Part shown: in pieces, positions 11,360-23,297 of the stretch
Layout of the letters: every line of letters starts with the position of its first letter
Position numbering within the stretch: the stretch's first letter is position 1
From: Trichoplax sp. H2
Lineage: Eukaryota; Placozoa; Uniplacotomia; Trichoplacea
Reading direction: 5' to 3'
Length of the DNA: 64,000 nucleotides
Assembly (NCBI GenBank): GCA_003344405.1
Contig: NOWV01000033.1
Coordinates: 310,001-374,000 of the forward strand
The notes under the pieces: generated by a model
What the model was told of the DNA's origin: nothing
Seen by the model: only the letters and a program-made list of their open reading frames with translations
The model's database searches: none
Program-made: the position numbers and the translations under genes

Positions 11360-13163
11360 ATGACAACAGGCGATATCGGAAGTGATATGAAATCTAAAAA
11401 GTCCAGAATCATTCCACCTGCTCTGGACATCTGTTCTCATTATTCCACTGGTATCAACAATCCTTTACCAAGTCCTAATAATCTAAGTTGGCTAACCGAT
11501 TTGGCAATCATCGCTACTAGTCCGCAAAGCCCGTTGATGCAAGCTACCTACCAAAATGCTGCCAAAAATCGAGGTGCTTACTTATTTTAATTAATCAACA
11601 ACCGATTCCTTTATCTTCGATCGGAATTTGTTGTCAGTTACAAGTAAATCATAACTAGTGCAGTGATGATAGCGGACTGTAGAGTGGGATTATTCAATCA
11701 TTATCGACTGTAATTGACACATACAATGGATATCACTATTTTTTTAAAAAGCTTACTATTATTTGTAGATCAAATAAATACCCTTGAAGATCAATTAAAA
11801 AGGAGAGGTAATAGTGATTATAATCTATTAGGGAGTGGTCAAATTATTCGAAAAGAAGCAATGGAATCAAAGGGAGAATTTGGTGGCGATCATGCTTCCA
11901 TTACTCCGTCTTGGTTGTGCTTCATGAAGGGCACTAAAATTAAATTTTCAGCATCTAATCAACAAGTATCATGGATCGCTGCTGAAGAATTAGGTAAAAA
12001 CGATAAGCTAGTGAGGCAATTGGGCCAGATAGAGGGGCCTACAACTTATGCACCGTTCGGGTTGAAGCTTATGGAAGTAAAGGAGATTAAAGGCAATTCA
12101 GATAAACGAAAAAGAAAAAATTTATTAATTATGCGATTCTCATCAACTGTCAATGGTCAGCCGCGAATAGCTGCTAGATGCCTAGCAGACCATCCTTTTT
12201 ATGTAAAAGAAAAAGGCTGGTCATCATTTTGTCCGGAATTAACCAATTCACAATATGGAATTAATAGCAAATTCTTGAAAATCAATGATGTTTGTATACC
12301 GCCTCCATCAAATGCTGAAGCTTTCAAGTTCGATAAGTGCGTATATACATTTAACCACCTTTGTACATTTATTTAATTTAAATATGTAGCATAATTCACG
12401 ATGCTTTAATCAAATGTTAGCTTTCTTGTTGAATGATATCCTTTATATACTTACTTTTCTTGTAGATTAAATTTAACGGCAATGGACTCTTCTGCTGCTT
12501 TAACGTTAAGTCGGATGGGGATGGCGAAAGTACGGAACTTATACGCTATAGCTAATGTTTATTTTTTTATTTGTGTGTGTATGTGCTTTATATTTTGATG
12601 GTATGAAACAGCTACGCATGCAATTCGTATTATTTGTTATCGAATATTAATAATAGTCATGTTATACCTATGCTTTACCAGAAATATAAATCGGATGAGT
12701 CGCCTATGGGTTCTCCTTCCAAGAAAAGCAATGGAAGCGATAACGGTAGCAATAGCTCTAACCAGCAAAGTCGGATGCAATCAGATCGTGCAAAACGACC
12801 TATGAACGCATTCATGCTATTCGCCAAAAAGTATCGAGTAGAAATTACTCAAGCACATCCTGGCAAGGATAATAGGTATCAATTTTTAGCATTATCATAT
12901 TTTATTGCCTAATGGACGTTGCGCTGCAGGCAGATTAAATATTAATCGATTACCGTTTTTTCAGGGCCATAAGCGTTATTTTAGGTGATAAATGGAAATC
13001 AATGGAGACGACAGAAAGACAGCAATACGCCGAAAAGGCAAGAATTCTAGCTGAAGAACACAAGAAAAATTTTCCTGATTGTTGGAAGCGTAAAAAGACA
13101 TTAAAGGTGACTATTTCGTATCTATTTTGCTCTGTTTTAATAAGTTTACGCACTTTATATTAA
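11360..13163 (+). CDS. HBP1: HBP1, HMG-box transcription factor with AXH domain
   Basis: Nuclear repressor; in vertebrates it regulates cell-cycle and Wnt target genes. Exons: 11360-11573, 11769-12336, 12466-12529, 12682-12875, 12965-13163, about 412 aa (human 514). Landmarks: the conserved motif WLTDLAIIATSPQSPLMQ (about residue 50); an AXH domain from TPSWLCFMKGTKIKF (about 118) through LADHPFYVKEKGWSSF to NDVCIPPPSNAEAFKFD (about 258); MDSSAALTLSRM after the next junction; a Ser/Asn-rich linker; and an HMG box beginning AKRPMNAFMLFAKKYRVE (about 319), split by a phase-2 intron after DNR and ending DCWKRKK. The start is the first in-frame ATG; an upstream exon is possible. The end of exon 3 (12529) is the least certain donor. 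At 13106 an AAG/GTGACT donor could splice onward instead of reading through to the TAA at 13161. Confidence 0.9.
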
Positions 13164-15616
13164 ATTTATCAAAATTTTGGATTAAATGACTAATAGAAAA
13201 AGGTTAGCTAGAAATCTCGAAAGATTAACTACCGTTAGTCAGCGCGGCCAGCACCGATTTTATATTTATTCTTAAAGCCTTGCAAGCTAAGACTGCTTCA
13301 CAAACAATGCAGCGGCATTCGTCTGGCGTTATAGGCTATTATTGGCGTGTATTATAAATGTAAATTGTTTTAAACTCGATCTTAAGAAAAGTTTATTTAC
13401 GGTTTTGCATATTTTAAAGAAGTTACTGTCTTTGCAACATAATACATCGTATGCTGTTGGGTGTCTTACAGAGATTAGACATTGGCGGGCGTCAATCGAT
13501 CGAGCTAAATTTAATTCATACAGTATTTAAGGTGAATAAGGGTATTAGTTGTATGAAAATAACTTGATAGAAAGACGTTTCCAAGGCATTATGGTATTTG
13601 TTGAAATGCCTAATATTGAACCTAGGCTACCTTGTAAATGTACTAAATTATATTAGGCAGAGTTTTGTCGTCGACACATTCGTGATAAACAAGGAAAGCA
13701 ATAAGGTGGAGTAGTGTTCAAATAATTTTAAAAATAAGATTAATGTAATTTAGATACTTGACGCGTAATTCTACTGTATAGCCCTTCTGTTAGAGTATGT
13801 TATTGTAAACTACGCTAGATGAAGTAATTACGATGGCCTATTGGCCAGATGTACAGATGACTTTTGCCCTTAGAAATCGTAATGACTGTACTTGTATATC
13901 TAATTGCTTATTTTATGTTTTATTCTCAGGGAACAAATCTAATGTTGTTCCCTTCCTAAATTTTGGCTGTAGTTTAATTGTTATTTCTTATTTGAAAAGT
14001 AAAATAGATTTGTGTCAGGATTGCCATGTGCATTAAATTACTTGTCACACTCTGTACCTAAGATTTTAAAAATCAAACAAAGCTTTAGCTCACAAATTTT
14101 GGTGTAGATGCCAGGTAGTGTTGAGACGATATTAATGTTTCATGTATACGTTTACATTGTGTTAAGAAATTTTAAAATATAGCAAATAAACCTGTAGATT
14201 AAGTCAATAATAATTATTTCAGTACTATGGCACTATCGTAGTAGAGTCAGCAAATTTTGATGTTGTTTTGGCTAATCAACTACTTTACGGAAGATTTTCT
14301 TTTATCATCTTGGAATTACCTAGATTTCCTTGACTGAACATAAGCAAAAATATCCTAAAATGGTACTATGCTGGATTATTTTTTATATAAATAAAATAAA
14401 TAATTAATATGTGAGAACTTGATAATCATAAGATTTGGTGTCTTCTTGTGGTAATAATTAAGTAAGAAACAGTAGATCTTATATGCAATATAGCACTGTG
14501 GATAGCAACATGTGCTTAAAGTAAGGCAATAATGGTTTTAGATCGGTTAAATGTTAGATTTAGCATTTGAGTATGAGTAAGATAACACCGTACTCAGTTC
14601 TAATTATAAATTGCGTTTCTACAGTAGAAGTAGTAATTACTTGTCAATATAACTCCAATAAGTTGTACTTCTTCAACTGTTAATCAGCAGTAATTAAAGC
14701 TGCGAAAGTTTTGAGGACTACATAATATAAGGTTATTGATATATACGTGATTACTTGAGAGATTATAATGGGGGAGTAAAGAAGTCGTTCTATGAGCATG
14801 ATATTGCCTATACTGCGCATACAAGTTGAGCAAATAGTAATAATATTCATTCTTACTATTTTACGGTTACCAATATATATATGCATTTATGCTTACCATG
14901 GATAGTAAGTACGTAAGTAATGTTAAAGAGTAATGAGTGTTAAATCTCCATCTACATATAGCAGTTTACCATAAAGCTTGTAGACACTAATATTTAAAAT
15001 TGAAAATATGGAATTAAGTGAGGCATAAATCTAATTATCCTACATGCAACGCTGCAATTTCAGCCATCAAAAACTATATAATTCGTAATTTACTATAATT
15101 TAAAATGTCCTTGATTCATTTACATAATTTAATGTAAAATCGTTGAAAATTATAGTAAAGCAACAGGGTTAATACATATTTATTACAATATCAATGATGG
15201 AGATTTTAGAATCTGTTAAGCGAAATTCATCAATATTTTCCTTTCTACACCCAAAAATGAAATAAAACATGATTCAATCTATGTAATGATAATGTCTTAG
15301 AAAGTGTTTGAAGTAACAAGTTAGAAATAATTTAATTCAATATTCATCCCACAGATAAATTCACAATTTATTCTTTTAGATATCTAGGCAAAAGTTATCA
15401 AGTCGCCATTTAAAAATTTACTATAAAAAACAGAGCATCAAATCATATATGCAAAGAGAACGTATGTTTAATTATTTAACAACAATATCAATGAAATTAT
15501 TTGTGTTGTACAAGTCGCTCCTTTAATAAAGCATATGCAACTTGATTGCAGTAATTTGGCTTTAACTATAATACAGTCCTTACTTTGCTAGTTTTGAAAT
15601 GGAAATAGATCATAGA
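13164..15616. other. Gene-poor interval between HBP1 and the TMEM121-like cluster
   Basis: No supported exon. From about 15273 to 15560 the sequence is the 3' flank that recurs downstream of other cluster copies (similar blocks near 18672-18920 and 20800-21070), so the duplicated unit extends beyond the coding region. Confidence 0.5.
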
Positions 15617-16495
15617 CTATACTCGACTCTCGATATGCCGTACACCTTGATGTGGTATCGTAGCTGACTTATCAGGGGATGCATGTCTTTCGATGAAGTA
15701 ATAATGCAATAATTCGTCACTATTTAATGCGGTTATAATGATATTTTTCATAAACAATACTGAAATATCTTTGTGATACCTACGCCATAAGATTATTCTT
15801 AAAATCAAGAAAGGTATATTGAGCACAATCAAACTACATATTTTGTAAATAATCTTAAATGTTACTTGATTAGAACGGCGTGACATATGTAAATCGTATA
15901 ATGCAATGGCTGGCAAAAGGAAGTTAATACTCGACAAGATAAGTAATATGACCTTAATAGATAAAGAAACAGTAAATTCTTCATCATCAACAAATAAATT
16001 CTCCAATATTTCCACGCCATCGAATAGATCTAAAGTTACTTCATTGGCTAGATATCCCACATAATAATTGCGAAATTGCGATTCATTTCGATTATGATGA
16101 GCATAGACAAAGACTACGAATAAAAACGGGGTACAACTTAGAGCTAGTTTAAGCATTCTTGGGCCAAAATAGAATTTCCTCTCTAATAAATCAGTTACGT
16201 TCACAAACAGCAATATTACTTGGGGTATTAAATTCAAGCAATAGATCAACCAGGTAATATAACAGAGTGACATTGTATCACGAAGGTTGTTAGAATCAGT
16301 TTTGGTTGCAAATTTAATAGGTCTAAAAGTGACGATAGACCAATAGATTAATACGATAGCTCCAGGTATATACCATAATAGCCATGTTGAATTAATATAC
16401 AAGCTGAAAAAAACGCCAATTAATCCTAACTGGCATGATAGAAAGACAATACTGAGTAAGAAAGAAATCCATTCCAATACCAGTTGATACTTCAT
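15617..16495 (-). CDS. TMEM121-family multi-pass membrane protein, copy 1 (intact)
   Basis: Single-exon gene, 292 aa, start MKYQLVLEWISFLL. Hydrophobic segments lie at about 8-35, 42-58, 80-100, 108-128, 180-203 and 218-240. Two blocks mark the TMEM121 (CECR6/TMEM121) family: an E/VTLDLFDGVEILENLF block, matching the LDLLD...ASLWE region of vertebrate TMEM121, and KDISVLFMKNIIITAL, matching the S-x-IF-x-KN region. The central GPRMLKLALSCTPFLFVVF segment also corresponds. The family's biochemical role is poorly known; it lies in a membrane. It is the left-most copy of a same-strand tandem cluster, and TACAGTACTGTA units lie about 350 bp upstream of its ATG (16840-16940). Confidence 0.85.
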   Translation of the reverse strand: MKYQLVLEWISFLLSIVFLSCQLGLIGVFFSLYINSTWLLWYIPGAIVLIYWSIVTFRPIKFATKTDSNNLRDTMSLCYITWLIYCLNLIPQVILLFVNVTDLLERKFYFGPRMLKLALSCTPFLFVVFVYAHHNRNESQFRNYYVGYLANEVTLDLFDGVEILENLFVDDEEFTVSLSIKVILLILSSINFLLPAIALYDLHMSRRSNQVTFKIIYKICSLIVLNIPFLILRIILWRRYHKDISVLFMKNIIITALNSDELLHYYFIERHASPDKSATIPHQGVRHIESRV

Positions 16496-17010
16496 AGCGA
16501 TGATGGAAGGCTAGAGTAATTTGCGAGTAACAATCTTCGAGGGTCTCTACTACACACCAGATATCCAATGATAGACTTATTCACTGTATAAACAATGAAT
16601 TAATGTTGGCAATGGACTTTACTAGACAATTGATGAAAACAGTAGGAAATATGGTTAAGGAGTACTGAATGTCATGCAAGTGAAGAGTAAAAGGAATACC
16701 AATTTTGGCCAATCTTTCGCTTAAGAAGGCGGTTGTTAGTAACTCATTGGACTACCTCCACACCTCGCCATCTTGAACTCTCAATATCGTCCGAGATTTG
16801 ATACTGTTTACTGTATGAGTCGGCACCTTTAATTCAGTACTGTACAGTACAGTACGTCGTAGAGTAAAGTACTGTAAATTACTGTCTATATACTGTATAC
16901 AACAACCCCATCATCAATACAGTCCAGTATAGTACAGTACAGTATGCTATAGTACGCCTTAAAGTGCAAGTGGCCCGCCCTGCCTTGCAATAATCATAAA
17001 CTACCTGATA

Positions 17011-17075
17011 CAGGGACTTCTCCAAGAAAGCTATGGGGGTTAGTTTCTTTCTTTCTTGGAGGACAGTAGTCCCTG
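17011..17075. repeat. Interrupted inverted repeat (hairpin)
   Basis: CAGGGACT and CTCCAAGAAAG on the left are matched by CTTTCTTGGAG and AGTCCCTG on the right, around a loop of about 20 bases. Fragments with the same AGTCCCTG-type end recur near 32650-32750 in another copy of the cluster flank. Confidence 0.65.
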
Positions 17076-18485
17076 CTTTCTTACAGACTGTATGATAATG
17101 ATTATGTCAATGAAAATGGCTGTGGTAGGCGATGAAGAGGCTGCGCTATTGACTACGTTAGATATTGCAATCACAGAGATAAAGTAGGGAAAGGTCGATT
17201 TTACCTCCATGATCGGAATGATGAAAGCTGCGATAGCCCTTACCGAACTATCCTATTTTGGTGTTGTAATGGTGTATATGAAATGCAGTTTGTCATGATT
17301 ATAACATGATGACTCTATGAATGACAACGATAGATATACGTTACTATTCATCCTATTAATTATACTTGAATTATTTAAAATGAAAGGATACTAGACGATC
17401 TAAAGGAATTGAGAATGAACCAAATCATCGTGCAGTTGTATGCGTAATTTCAAAATCATGCTAGAAAATGGGACTGTAATACCAAAGTAAAAGTGATTTA
17501 ATTAATACGCTTTATACCAGCAATCTTTAGTTCTAACCGGTAACTTCTATACTCTGCTACAAGCTGCAGTATTTAAATGAATTATAATATCGATCAAAAC
17601 TGTACATCAAAGTAAATACATTTATACGCGTATAACACTGTATTCGGACATACAAATCACAATACCAGTTTGCCTTTATACGGAGCCTAAAGCATAAACA
17701 TAGTATGAAAAACGACAGACTATAACTCAAATCATCCGAACAGAAAAGATCTCATTTATTTTCTATCATTTCCAATGACAACAATAACAATCTCAGATAA
17801 AGAATAAGAGCTTTAATGTTATTCTGAAAATCCTTGTAGTTAACTCAAGCTGACATTATCATCATCATCTATTTCGCTGTACAATTCTTGATGAATATTA
17901 TCAACATTAACTGTTAAATGGATAAAAATAGATTTCTGTATCGCAATAATACTATATACTACAGAAATCTTACATAAATGTTAGTGCAGCCCCGAATTAA
18001 GTTAGGATTATAGGATTGTACGACAACGGATAAATTGAACGTTCGATTGCAAGATTGTGCGTCTGTTAGAAAATGATGATTACAGCATGTATTGTACCAA
18101 TTCTATTGAAATATTTATATTAAGGTTCCGACATACACAGTGTAAATAGATTGTGCTAAGTAAGTGATTACTGTTAGACTTGTATTGTGACGCTTCTATT
18201 AGAAGCATGAATGATGAATAGTCGCACAATGGTAAATTTAAAACTAACCTTGCAACTTAATTGGCAAGATAAAATTGTGTTACAAAAGAATCATTGAGTA
18301 ACTAATTGTATATTAATCTATTAAATGATGCATTTTATTGTAATAATTTAAATAGTCTAGCTACAATCATATAAATCTTAAGCTAATTTGCGGCTGCACT
18401 ACAATAACGTAACAATAAACAGTTTGTTTCTTGTCAGTAATTAATATTGTTACGATTGGTAAAAAGAGCAAGAAAGCTAATCATT

Positions 18486-18640
18486 TCATCTGTCTAGAGA
18501 TATCTGGTCTAGTTTTGAGAAGAATTTTCTGCATGATTGCAATAATTAGTGGAAGTACTTAATTATCTGACTCGTATGAATTAGATCCAATTATCTAGTG
18601 TCTCTCTAAAATTGCCAGACAGGGGAGTAATTCCAGCATT
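18486..18640 (-). pseudogene. Relic of the COG5 terminal exon
   Basis: On the minus strand this keeps the acceptor and opening of the true COG5 last exon (TTTTAG then AGAGACACTxGATAATT) and later the ATTCTTCTCAAAACTAG-like and CTAGACAGATGA-like ends. It has an early in-frame TAA and indels. It lies in the duplicated flank of the TMEM121-like cluster, 6 kb from the real exon at 24882-25044. Confidence 0.75.
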
Positions 18641-19146
18641 TAGATCTATTATTAAAATACTTCACTTATCAATGATTCAGTCTATGTAATGATTATGTAT
18701 TGGAAACTGTTTTGAAATAACAAGTTAGAAAAAATTTAATTCAATGTTCCTTTTATAGATAAATTTACAATTTATTATTATATATATCTAACCAAAAATC
18801 ATCCAGTAAGTATTTAAAACCTTATTGTAGAGAAAACTAATAAAGAGCATCAAATTATATCATCTACAAAGAGTACACATGTTTATATAACAATATTAAT
18901 GAAATTGTTGGTGTTTTTAACCGATAAATAAATTATATTGGCTGTCGAATATTCTTAGGTCTGAGCTTGTATAACTTTGAGCTTTACTTTAAGTTACTTT
19001 AGAGACGCATGTAATACAAGATTAATTAGGATCAGAACACGATCTGACCTATGAGCTCGCTTATAAATTAGGTAGATATCGAAATCCTAATGATAAACTA
19101 TCTACTGTATAACAATCAATGTCATAAATTTATACTTTACTATGAT

Positions 19147-19808
19147 CTAACATGGCGACGTACGAATATTTTGATATCGTCCATAAGCTGTTGTATAAGA
19201 GTATGCAAGCGTTTGTCTTTCGAAGCAATATCGCAACAATTTATCACTATATAACGCGGTTAAAATGATATTTTTCATAAACAATACAGAAATATCTTTT
19301 CGATAACTACGCCATAAGATTATTATTTTTATACACAAGTAAGGTATATTTAGTATAAATAAACTACTCAATTTATAGATAATCTTGAATATTGCTAGAT
19401 AAGAACTGGGTGGCTTACGTGTATGTTCGCATAAATCACATAATGCCAATGTGGGCAAAAGGAAGTTGATACTACAAAAGAGCAATATTAGTACCTTAAT
19501 GATTAAAGAAATAGTAAATCTTTCATCATCAATAAATAAATTCTCCAACATTTCTACAGCATCGAATAGATCTAAGCTTACTTCATAAACCAGATAAGCC
19601 ACGTAATAATTCTCAGATTGCGATTTATCTCTATCATAATAGACATAGACAAAGACTACAAATAAAGCTGGAGTAATGCTTAACACTACTTTAAGCATTC
19701 TTGGGTCCCAAAAGGATTTCTAATCCAATCGATCAGTTACGCGAATAAAAGTGCTAGTACTTTGAGCTATTAAGTAAAAACTATAGATAGACCAAATAAC
19801 ATAGACTT
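19147..19808 (-). pseudogene. TMEM121-like copy 2, 5'-truncated and interrupted
   Basis: The C-terminal 183 codons (19147-19698) are open and closely resemble the intact copies (DLFDAVEMLENLF and KDISVLFMKNIILTAL blocks). Upstream similarity continues in the same frame (FIRVTDRLD) but is cut by an in-frame TAG at 19722-19720. Similarity stops near 19808, where the sequence switches to the cluster's flanking repeat, so about 90 N-terminal codons are missing. The open part could still start at an internal ATG (19698) but would lack the first three membrane segments. Confidence 0.8.
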
Positions 19809-21330
19809 TCATGAAGATTGTGTGAGACTAGCTATGCAAATTGTAGTATCAAGACTGAAGAGGCTACTCTATTAACAACATTGACAATTGTACACAATCT
19901 AAAGGAATGCACTAGAACGAAATCATCATACAGTTTTATACGTAGTTTTAAAAGTTATCCTATAAAACTTAATGTAATAGGAAATATAAGCGATTTAATA
20001 CACTTCATATGAGCACTCTTTAGTTCTTACTGGTAACTTCTATATTCAGCTACAAGCTGCAGTATCCAAATTAATTATATAATATCGACCAAAACTGAAT
20101 ATAAAAGAATAAAGGAACCAATACATTCATATAATATTCGGACATACGAATTAGAATACTATAATATGGAGCCTAAAGTATACATTCAACTAATTCTGAA
20201 ATTAACAGGCCACAACTTAAACCATCCGAACAGAAAAGATCTCACCTATTCGCTATGAATAAAAAATTGAAGAGCTTTAATGTTATTATTAAGATCTTTG
20301 TAGTCGTCTCAAGCTAATATTATTGTTGTAATCTATTTCACTGTACAATTCTTGACCAATATAATCAACTTTAACTATCAGATGAATAAAAATAGATCTA
20401 TGTGTCGTAATAATACTTTATACTACAGGAATAATGTATAACTGTACTTTAGTCATAAACTAGCTTAAGATTAAAATAATAGAATTGGACGAAAATAGAT
20501 AGATTAAACGTTTGATTGTAAGATTGTTCAAGTGTCTATTCGTAGAAGATGATTACACTACGTATTGTAGCAATTCTATTGACATGTTTGTATTAAGATT
20601 CCGAGACATACAGTACAGTAAATAAGTTATGCTAATTACGCATGTGATTATAGTGGGGTTTGTTTTATGACACTTTAATTAGAAGCGCGGACTAAGAATA
20701 AATCACTTGAAAGTAAGTTTAGAACTGATCTTGTAACTTAATTGGTGAGATACAATTATGTTACTAAAGAAAAAATCACAGTATAACTAATTGTATGATG
20801 TAAGTAATGTGATTATGTGTTGCAAACTGTTTTGAAGTAACAAGTTAGAAATAATTTAATTTACTTAATATTCATTCTATAGATAAATTCACAACTTACT
20901 ATCTTATGATTTATCTATTTAGCCAAATATCATCAAATTACCAATTAAAATCTTATTATAAAAAATTAATAAAGAATAAAGTATCAAATCATGTCGCCTG
21001 CGAAGAGTACATATATTTTTATACGGTAATAATAATGAAATTATTTGTGTTTTAACTAATAGGTATTACTGTCGTACATTCTTAGATCTAAATTCGTGTA
21101 ACTTTTAGCTCTACTTAAAAGTAAGTTAGAGTATACATATAAGGCAAGATTAGTCACGATCAGAACATGATCTGACTTTTGAGTCCTTTTATAAATTAGG
21201 TATCTAAATTAATTCACTTATCCTTACTGAAAAATAAAATAGTTTTTACAATTCTATAACTCTAATGATAAGCTGCCTACTGTATAATAATCAATCCATA
21301 AATTGATACTTTACAGTGATCTAACACTGT
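19809..21330. other. Duplicated flank between broken copies 2 and 3
   Basis: 19811-20000 matches 32828-33020 and, more weakly, 24200-24300. 20280-20790 matches 30335-30830 and 33130-33362 closely. 20800-21070 is the recurrent 3' flank. No gene is supported. Confidence 0.65.
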
Positions 21331-21880
21331 GAGGTACGCTCATCTGGATATCGTGTAGTAGCTGATGTACTACACTGAAGAGGAAGTACACATATCTCTT
21401 TGGAAGCAATGATGCAATAATTCGTCACTATTAAATGCAGTTGTAATCACATTTTTATAAACAATTAGGGTAAGCCCACGTCGCACACCTTTTATTTATG
21501 GTAACGAAAGTAACTTTCCTGAAGCATTTAATTTTTAACGAGTTTATTGTGCGATTAATGACAATAACAACCGCTATTAGAGGCGAATAATAGATTACCA
21601 TACAGTATTTATGTTCTTTAGTATTCTTATAAACAAGTAAGGTATATTTAGTACAAATAAACTACATAATTTATAAATCGTCTTTAATATTACTTGATTA
21701 GGCGGCGCAATTCACGCATATGTACGAATAAATCGTGTAGTGCAATTATAGGTAAAAGAAAGTTAATATTAGAAAAGACTAATATCAGCTGCTTTATTAA
21801 TGGATAGGTGAACGTTAAATCCTTCACCATCAACAAGTAAATTCTCCAACGTTTTTACATCATTGAATATATCTTATAAA
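21331..21880 (-). pseudogene. TMEM121-like copy 3, fragment with an insertion
   Basis: Minus-strand similarity to the C-terminal half of the family in two pieces, 21331-21465 and about 21610-21880, with frameshifts. Between them lie about 145 bp (21466-21610) absent from the other copies. The insert falls exactly in the conserved FMKN block. No N-terminal half follows. Confidence 0.7.
21466..21610. mobile_element. Possible small insertion in a TMEM121-like pseudogene
   Basis: About 145 bp, starting TAGGGTAAGCCCACGTCGCA, interrupts the pseudogene relative to all paralogues here. No open frame, and no clear terminal inverted repeat or target duplication that I can confirm. It could be a non-autonomous element or simply unrelated DNA captured in a rearrangement. 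Confidence 0.3.
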
Positions 21881-22439
21881 GTCCATTCTTTCTATACCGG
21901 AACTAAATTATCAATACAATAAATTAAATTAGCTACAATTTTAGTCTAGCTAAGAAAAAGCTTTATTGATAAGCATTATAGGCAATCAATAGTTACTATC
22001 TTCTACAAGATGGTAATCTACATGTTTGTAGTCTAACACCCGGACTTATTCTTAACTTTGTATCTTCTAGATAGGCTTTTTTACATCCTTTCCCTTATTT
22101 TCCTGTTTTTATTTATCTGAAATGATTTTAGTCTAAATTTATAAATGCTTGATGAATAAACTTTTATTTTAAGTCTATACTGTAATATCTACTAGCTTAT
22201 TATGGAGTTTGTACTCATCCGCGCATTAATCTCAATAAATCTTGCTTAACGTATAATCTCATCTACTGGCCATTTAAAAGGTCATTCTACAAAGGTGATA
22301 TTAATTTCAATACGCCTATTTATACATTCGTATCATCATTGCATTAGCGTCCATTATCATATTTATTCGAATTAATAAAATAGAATAGCTAACAAAATTT
22401 ACTCTATGCTAACATAAATACGGTAAAAATACATATTTA
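21881..22439. other. 3' flank of TMEM121-like copy 4
   Basis: 22125-22439 is closely similar to 31090-31431, the 3' flank of the copy at 31432, and marks these two as a recent pair. No gene is seen. Confidence 0.6.
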
Positions 22440-23297
22440 TTACACCACATAAGGGGATGCATCACGACTTCTTTCGCAGCAACAACGCAACAATTCATTA
22501 CTACTGAATGTGAGCAACATAATATTTTTCATAAACAATACTGAAATATCTTTGTTATAATTACGCCACAAGATCACTCTCATAACCAAGTAAAATACAT
22601 TTATAATCCAACTAAATATTTGGTAAGCAGTCTTAAGTTTTACATAATGGTGTGACCCGCGTATTTCTCGGCGTAAATCGTATAATACAAATGTTGGTAA
22701 AATGAAGTTAATACTAGAAAAGATTAGTATTAGCCACTTCATGGTTGAAGAAATATTAAATTCCTTACTATGGATAAATAAATTTTCCAACATTTCCACG
22801 CCATCGAACAGATCTAAGCCTACTTCATAAACTGCACAATTTATGTAATAATTATTAGATTGCGATTCATTTCTATCATGATAGGTATAAACAAACACTG
22901 TAAATAAAAATGGGGTAATGCTTAGTACTAGTTTAAGCACTCTTGGACCGAAAAATGATTTCGCATCTAATAGATCAGTTACTTTAATAAAAAGTGCTAG
23001 TACTTGAGCTACTAAGTTTAAGCTATAGATCAACCAGATAACATAAGAGGGCGACAATATATAGCATATACATTTTTTACCGGTGCAGCTATTATTATTT
23101 CGGTCTGCAAATTTAACAGGTCTGCAGGTAACGATAAACCAATAGATCAATATGATACTTCCAGGTATACCCCACCATAATAACCAGTATGGATTAACAT
23201 ACATCCGGAAAAAAACGCAAATTAATCCTAGCTGACTTGATAGAAGGATAATGCCAAGAAACCAACAAAACCATTCGGACACTCGTTGATACTTCAT
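22440..23297 (-). CDS. TMEM121-family multi-pass membrane protein, copy 4 (intact)
   Basis: Single exon, 285 aa, start MKYQRVSEWFCWFLGIILL, about six hydrophobic segments. It has the same family blocks as copy 1: GPRVLKLVLSITPFLFTVFV, EVGLDLFDGVEMLENLF and KDISVLFMKNIMLLTF. The loop between the second and third membrane segments is Cys-rich (CTGKKCIC), unlike copy 1. Its 5' flank runs into the real last exon of COG5 1.6 kb away on the same strand. The membrane role is inferred from hydrophobicity; the molecular function is unknown. Confidence 0.85.
   Translation of the reverse strand: MKYQRVSEWFCWFLGIILLSSQLGLICVFFRMYVNPYWLLWWGIPGSIILIYWFIVTCRPVKFADRNNNSCTGKKCICYILSPSYVIWLIYSLNLVAQVLALFIKVTDLLDAKSFFGPRVLKLVLSITPFLFTVFVYTYHDRNESQSNNYYINCAVYEVGLDLFDGVEMLENLFIHSKEFNISSTMKWLILIFSSINFILPTFVLYDLRREIRGSHHYVKLKTAYQIFSWIINVFYLVMRVILWRNYNKDISVLFMKNIMLLTFSSNELLRCCCERSRDASPYVV

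Larger units (their letters stand above)
16496..19146. other. Duplicated flank between cluster copies 1 and 2
   Basis: Contains a GTAC palindrome cluster (16835-16945), an interrupted hairpin (17011-17075) and a block at 17080-17345 that is similar to 23860-24135. It also holds a relic of the COG5 last exon (18486-18640) and the recurrent 3' flank (18672-18920). No intact gene is seen. Confidence 0.6.

Noticed and set aside
13833-14036. 67-aa open frame after HBP1
   Set aside because: No similarity, no splice partners, composition like the surrounding intergenic DNA.
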